Assembly: GCA_049969715.1 (NCBI GenBank)
Contig: JBMFOH010000023.1
Coordinates: 1 to 26,657, forward strand
Direction: 5' to 3'
DNA from: JBMFOH01 sp049969715 [NCBI: bacterium]
Lineage (GTDB): Bacteria; DUMJ01
DNA: 26,657 nucleotides
Below are positions 23,137 through 26,657 of the stretch, one piece after another (within the stretch, counting starts at the first letter, position 1; each line of letters starts with the position of its first letter). The translations under genes and the position numbers were made by a program. Under the pieces are notes generated by a model. The model did not search any database and was not told the DNA's origin. It saw only the letters and a list, made by a program, of their open reading frames with translations.

Positions 23137-24264
23137 TTACTTAGAAAGAACCTCCTCTTCCCAAAGATCAGGTATCTTCTTGGAAGTTTCTGTCCATGTG
23201 TCCCAGTCTTTTATCGCTCTGGCATTTTTATACGAAGCTCTTGTAGGAAGTTGTGAGGCTATTTCCTTTGGAATTATAACCTTTCTAATAGGGCTCGCTC
23301 CACTTTTAGCATACATTATCTGTGCCTCATTACTAAAAAGAAACTCATTAAAGAGCCTTGCAGTATAAGGATGTGGCGCATATTTATTAATTATAGCTAC
23401 ATAAGCCCCTATAGCAGTTCCATCCCTTGGAATAATTACCTCTAGAGGCACACCTAAGGTCCTCTTATACTCTAAAGCCCTAAAGTCCCAAGTTATAGCT
23501 ATGGGAGCTTCTCCACGCTGTATATTACCAGGGTTAGTTTCTACTGGTTTCAAATTACCAATGGATTTAAGTTTTGCAAAGAACTCTATACCTGGCATTA
23601 TATTCTTTTCGTCTCCTCCATTTGCAAAAGCTGCTGCCAGAAGAGTATACTGTCCTTGTGCTCCCTGTCTTGGATCATCCATACATACCTGTAACTTATA
23701 TTCAGGCTTTAAAAGGTCTTTAAAAGACTTTGGAGGATTTTTTACTATGTCAGTTCTTACTAAGAATGCTATAGTTCCAAAATATTCCGTACACCAATAT
23801 CCATTTCCCTCTTTAGCCCAATCTGGAATTTCATTCCATCTAGAATTCTTAAACGGTGCCAAAACCCCCATCTTTATACCAACGCTACCAAACGCAATTC
23901 CTATATCCCCTACATCAGCTATTGGTTTGTCTTTCTCTGCTGCAAATTTATTCAACTCTTCCATACTTCCCATATCTGTATCTTCATGGGTAAGACCATA
24001 CTTAGCACAGAAAGCTTTCCAGATTTCCCCCAGATTCGCCCAGTCATCTGGCATCCCATAGCTCACTATTTTCCCCTCTGCCTTTGCTAATTTAGCCATT
24101 TCTATCTCTGTTATCCTTGTCCCATCGTTGTATTCAAAATATAACTTACCCCCAACTCTTACCACTCTTACAATATCATTTCCTGTTCTCACAGAAGCTG
24201 CCCACACTGAAGTAACAAAAAGACTCAAAATCAAAACCAAACAAATCACAGTAACTCTTTTCAT
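23137..24264 (-). CDS. ABC transporter substrate-binding protein (PotD/Fbp/phosphonate-type)
   Basis: 375 residues. Sec signal peptide 1-22 (KRVTVICLVLILSLFVTSVWA, cut before ASV), no lipobox. The type 2 binding-protein core starts at about 63 with EGKIVSYGMPDDWANLGEIWKAF. Other marks are DVGDIGIAFGSVGIK, TEYFGTIAFLVRTDIV, PKSFKDLLKPEYK and HPYTARLFNEFLFSNEAQIMYAKSGASPIR, as in iron, thiamine or 2-aminoethylphosphonate binding proteins. An extra segment at about 23-62 (TGNDIVRVVRVGGKLYFEYNDGTRITEIE) before the core is unusual. The substrate is not certain; the MFS and PHP genes of the operon favour an organophosphate or phosphonate. Strong AAAAGGAGG ribosome-binding site. Confidence 0.88.
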   Translation of the reverse strand: MKRVTVICLVLILSLFVTSVWAASVRTGNDIVRVVRVGGKLYFEYNDGTRITEIEMAKLAKAEGKIVSYGMPDDWANLGEIWKAFCAKYGLTHEDTDMGSMEELNKFAAEKDKPIADVGDIGIAFGSVGIKMGVLAPFKNSRWNEIPDWAKEGNGYWCTEYFGTIAFLVRTDIVKNPPKSFKDLLKPEYKLQVCMDDPRQGAQGQYTLLAAAFANGGDEKNIMPGIEFFAKLKSIGNLKPVETNPGNIQRGEAPIAITWDFRALEYKRTLGVPLEVIIPRDGTAIGAYVAIINKYAPHPYTARLFNEFLFSNEAQIMYAKSGASPIRKVIIPKEIASQLPTRASYKNARAIKDWDTWTETSKKIPDLWEEEVLSK

Positions 24265-24281
24265 AAGAATTCCTCCTTTTT

Positions 24282-24335
24282 TTATAGTTTTATAATTCTA
24301 GGATTTAAAATATGAGACTTATAATTTTCTCCCAA
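24282..24335 (-). CDS. Possible 17-codon leader ORF with a full-length Shine-Dalgarno
   Basis: In the 94-bp gap between the regulator and the binding-protein gene, the minus strand carries AGGAGGTGAT (24340-24349), a perfect match to the anti-Shine-Dalgarno. Seven bases after GGAGG a TTG opens a frame MGENYKSHILNPRIIKL, stopping 17 bases before the next gene. An ATG overlapping the site would give an 11-residue MNWEKIISLIF instead. Without homologues it could be a leader peptide or a decoy site. Low confidence. Confidence 0.25.
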   Translation of the reverse strand: MGENYKSHILNPRIIKL

Positions 24336-24358
24336 TTCATCACCTCCTAACGTTTTTA

Positions 24359-25120
24359 TTAAAACTTTCTACCAAGATTTTCGTAGCTTATCCCTCCATC
24401 CTTTGTAAAGATCTCTGAAGCAAACTTGCATTTGTCACCTCTATACAGGTCCTTGGCATATTCAACAATAATATTCTCTTTAGTAAAGGTAACCCTCTCT
24501 AGGAGTAAAAGGGGTGTTCCAGGCAAGATATTTAGAATTTTTGCCTCGGATTCATTTGCTACTGTAGGCTCTATAGATTCCTCCGCCCTAAAAATCTCTA
24601 TATTAAACCTCTCTTTTAAAAGAAGATATATAGAACCCTCTAGATTATAATTCTCTATACCAGGGCAGTACTTGTATGGATGAAAGGAATTCTCGATTGC
24701 TAAAGGTACTTCATTTGCTGTGCGGACTCTTATTAGATGATAGATCTTCTCCCCAATACTAAGATTCATTCTCTCTGCTAGTTTCTTATTGGCATTCAAG
24801 GTTTCAATCTTTATAAGTTTAGCTCCTGGCTTTATTCCTTGACTAAGCATACTGTCAGTAAAACCTAGGAGAAAACTCCTGGTATAAAATATCTTTGGTT
24901 CAGATACAAAGGTCCCCTTTCCCCAGATTCTAAACAGTATCCCTTCGTCTATTAGTGTTTCTATAGCTCTTCTAATAGTAGCTCTATTCACCCCATACTC
25001 GATAGCGAGATCTCTTTCTGAAGGTAACCTAGCTCCAAGAGGTATCTCCCCTTCTTTTATTCGTTGTTCGATATTATCTTTTATTGCAAGGTAAATAGCA
25101 CCTCTAGTTTTTTTAACCAT
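24359..25120 (-). CDS. GntR-family regulator, HutC subfamily (UTRA domain)
   Basis: 253 residues. The winged helix is at about 7-72: IYLAIKDNIEQRIKEG, PLGARLPSERDLAIEYGVNRATIRRAIETLIDEGILFR, GKGTFVSEP. The UTRA ligand-binding domain is at about 80-245: FLLGFTDSMLSQGIKPGAKLI, IYHLIRVRTANEVPLAIENSF, GTPLLLLERVTF and VEYAKDLYRGDKCKF. This is the architecture of PhnF, NagR/YvoA and FrlR. It leads the importer operon with its own promoter and a GGTATATACC palindrome in front of the gene, so it probably represses itself and the operon until the substrate binds. The ribosome-binding site is poor (GAGG 12 bases away, inside the operator). Confidence 0.9.
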   Translation of the reverse strand: MVKKTRGAIYLAIKDNIEQRIKEGEIPLGARLPSERDLAIEYGVNRATIRRAIETLIDEGILFRIWGKGTFVSEPKIFYTRSFLLGFTDSMLSQGIKPGAKLIKIETLNANKKLAERMNLSIGEKIYHLIRVRTANEVPLAIENSFHPYKYCPGIENYNLEGSIYLLLKERFNIEIFRAEESIEPTVANESEAKILNILPGTPLLLLERVTFTKENIIVEYAKDLYRGDKCKFASEIFTKDGGISYENLGRKF

Positions 25121-25124
25121 AATT

Positions 25125-25143
25125 GGTATATACCTCTATACCT
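25125..25143 (-). promoter_or_regulatory. Candidate HutC-type operator
   Basis: On the minus strand GGTATAGAGGTATATACC contains the perfect 10-bp palindrome GGTATATACC (25125-25134) and an additional GGTATA half-site. Known HutC-family operators have the form TGGTnTAnACCA. It lies directly downstream of the expected transcription start, where a repressor would block. Confidence 0.6.
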
Positions 25144-25151
25144 CTTAATAA

Positions 25152-25180
25152 ATTAAAACATACTTCTCTCTAGAAGTCAA
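25152..25180 (-). promoter_or_regulatory. Promoter of the HutC regulator-importer operon
   Basis: On the minus strand TTGACT (25175-25180), 17 bp, TTTAAT (25152-25157). The expected start falls at about 25145, immediately before the operator. Confidence 0.65.
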
Positions 25181-25234
25181 GCCTGTGTATTCCGAAATCT
25201 CGGCGTCTTACAAAAGCTCTGACAGACTTAACAT

Positions 25235-26590
25235 CTAATTATAACTATTTTCTATCTGAATTTCTATGATCTCTAAAGGGAGGTCTCCTAGATTCTTTAC
25301 CCTATGGATATCACAGACTGGTATTACTAAGCTTTCTCCTTCCTTTAATCGATATCTTTTATCTTGAGACTCTAGTTCTCCTATCCCTCTCATCACTAAC
25401 CAGCATTCCATTCTTTCTCTATGGGAATCTGATTCTAGGAAACTTCCTGGTTCTATGAGTAACCTCTTAACCTTGTAGCCATCCCCATCTTCTATAGTTT
25501 TATGCTTACCCCAAATCTCAAATATCTCTGTATGATTTACTATTTCTTCTCTCTCTTGTGCCTTCAGTCTTTCTATCAAATCCTTAATCTCTTGACCATT
25601 CCCTCTTTTAGTTATTAGTACTGCATCATCTGTCTCTATAACTATAATGTCTTCTACCCCTACTGTAGCTACTAGTCTACTGTTACTAAATATTAATGAA
25701 TTCTTCGTATATAAGGGACATACATCTCCTATTATTACATTCCCATCTTTATCCTTCTCTCTAATCTCGTATAGAGCATCCCAAGACCCTATATCACTCC
25801 AGAAGATATTAAACAACGGGATCACAACTACCCTGTTAGATTTTTCCATAATTCCATAATCTATAGAGATAGAAGGCATACTATGGAAGTTCTCAAGTGC
25901 ATTCTCATAGCCACTAGAGATAATCTTATAAATCCCTGGCTGATATATCTTTAGTTCCTCTAAGAATGTAGATATCTTAAAAGCAAATATCCCTGAATTC
26001 CAAAGATATACCCCTTCTCTTATGTAATTTTTAGCCATATCAAAACTTGGTTTTTCTACAAATCTATCCACTACATGATACTCGCCTTTTTTCTCTCCCA
26101 CTTTTATATATCCATATCCTGTTTCTGGTCTAGTTGGCTTTATTCCAAATATTACCAGATAGTCATCTTTTGCTATCCTTTTCCCTATGCTCATATATCT
26201 AATAAACTCTTCTACAGGGGTTATAAAATGGTCGGAGGGGAAAACAAAAACCACTTCATCTAAATCACTATTCATTCTTTCTATAACATACTGACAGGCT
26301 ATAGCAATACTTGGTGTAGTATTCTTCCCCACCGGCTCACAAATGATATTCTCTTCCATATTTTTTGAAAACCTTGAGCATATATGTTTTACATATAGGT
26401 AGTAATCTCTATTAGTAACAGAAATTATATCTTTTGGATCTACTAAATTTAACACCCTTTCGTATGTAGATTCTAACAGTCTTTTCCCATCTACTAGTTT
26501 CAGAAATTGCTTCGAATACCTCTCTCTAGAAAGAGGCCATAATCTAGTTCCTTTTCCTCCAGCTAATACAAGTGCCTTCAGACTCTTCAA
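25235..26590 (-). CDS. manC: Mannose-1-phosphate guanylyltransferase / mannose-6-phosphate isomerase
   Basis: 451 residues, a normal length for the bifunctional type II enzyme. The N-terminal nucleotidyltransferase has ALVLAGGKGTRLWPLSRERYSKQFL (6-30), EPVGKNTTPSIAIA, VFPSDHFI (D120), FGIKPTRPETGYGYI, FVEKP and LWNSGIFAF, then SDIGSWDAL. The C-terminal cupin (about 355-448) has PGSFLESDSHRERMECW and EGESLVIPVCDIHRVKN. It makes GDP-mannose for surface polysaccharides or glycans; the isomerase domain converts fructose-6-phosphate to mannose-6-phosphate. The usual Q-x-H...E cupin metal motif reads D388-x-H390...E395, with H429, so one ligand is Asp instead of Gln. Start is TTG at 26590 with no evident ribosome-binding site; no ATG lies nearby in frame, and the length before the nucleotide-binding motif is normal. 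Confidence 0.92.
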   Translation of the reverse strand: MKSLKALVLAGGKGTRLWPLSRERYSKQFLKLVDGKRLLESTYERVLNLVDPKDIISVTNRDYYLYVKHICSRFSKNMEENIICEPVGKNTTPSIAIACQYVIERMNSDLDEVVFVFPSDHFITPVEEFIRYMSIGKRIAKDDYLVIFGIKPTRPETGYGYIKVGEKKGEYHVVDRFVEKPSFDMAKNYIREGVYLWNSGIFAFKISTFLEELKIYQPGIYKIISSGYENALENFHSMPSISIDYGIMEKSNRVVVIPLFNIFWSDIGSWDALYEIREKDKDGNVIIGDVCPLYTKNSLIFSNSRLVATVGVEDIIVIETDDAVLITKRGNGQEIKDLIERLKAQEREEIVNHTEIFEIWGKHKTIEDGDGYKVKRLLIEPGSFLESDSHRERMECWLVMRGIGELESQDKRYRLKEGESLVIPVCDIHRVKNLGDLPLEIIEIQIENSYN

Positions 26591-26657
26591 CTTTTTGCGT
26601 GGAGGAAACTTAAAAATATCCTCTTGCTAACTCCTCTAAATAACATTTTTATATCAG

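Noticed and set aside
23501-24061. 186-codon open frame on the plus strand
   Set aside because: It is a shadow of the binding-protein gene on the other strand: no ribosome-binding site, low-complexity Ser/Pro/Phe-rich translation.
1-26657. CRISPR array, insertion sequence, rRNA or tRNA gene
   Set aside because: No regularly spaced repeats, transposase motifs, or rRNA/tRNA signatures were seen on either strand by eye; short tRNAs could be missed without a covariance search.

Overview
AT-rich, gene-dense window, probably from an anaerobic, possibly thermophilic bacterium with two membranes. Pointers are a ferritin/rubrerythrin-like protein and a flavo-diiron protein (anaerobe), a small secreted beta-rich protein ending in Phe (outer-membrane barrel signature), solute-binding proteins with plain Sec signal peptides and no lipobox, and heavy use of AGA/AGG and ATA codons. 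A Thermotogota/Dictyoglomota/Atribacterota-like source would fit, but I cannot assign a phylum from sequence alone.

Layout. 1-748 (+): end of a ferritin-like gene, then a small barrel-like protein closed by a perfect 22-bp hairpin. 805-2106 (-): a PHP-family phosphoesterase. 2210-5207 (+): slipin (SPFH), an 89-aa unknown protein, a GNAT acetyltransferase and a C69-type peptidase in a compact run. 5313-9588 (+): a GntR/LacI-type (AraR-like) regulator followed by a carbohydrate ABC importer (binding protein and two permeases, no ATPase). 9699-10871 (-): flavo-diiron protein with its own promoter. 10935-14288 (-): MoxR ATPase - DUF58 - DUF4129 membrane protein operon. 14692-16470 (+): ABC exporter. 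16734-25120 (-): HutC-type GntR regulator, a four-gene ABC importer, an OPA-type MFS transporter, a CehA/McbA-like PHP hydrolase and an Eis-type acetyltransferase, apparently one operon. 25235-26590 (-): mannose-1-phosphate guanylyltransferase/mannose-6-phosphate isomerase.

The main discovery is in the 403-bp gap upstream of moxR. On the minus strand a near-consensus promoter (TTGACA-17-TATTAT) is placed so that transcription should start on the first base of what reads as a fluoride (crcB-motif) riboswitch. The aptamer shows P1, an AUGG loop, a 6-bp GGAGCU/AGCUCC pseudoknot and the CUGAU...CUCCUAC signature. It is followed by a terminator hairpin that reuses the pseudoknot strand, then the moxR ribosome-binding site. 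No crcB/fluc or CLC-F exporter is present in the window, so the MoxR-DUF58-DUF4129 operon itself appears to be the fluoride-responsive unit.

The second point of interest is the 16.7-25.1 kb operon. The combination of a HutC-type regulator, a PotABCD/phosphonate-like ABC importer, an organophosphate:phosphate antiporter-like MFS and a PHP phosphoesterase suggests uptake and hydrolysis of an organophosphate or phosphonate-like compound. A GGTATATACC palindrome at its promoter is a candidate operator.
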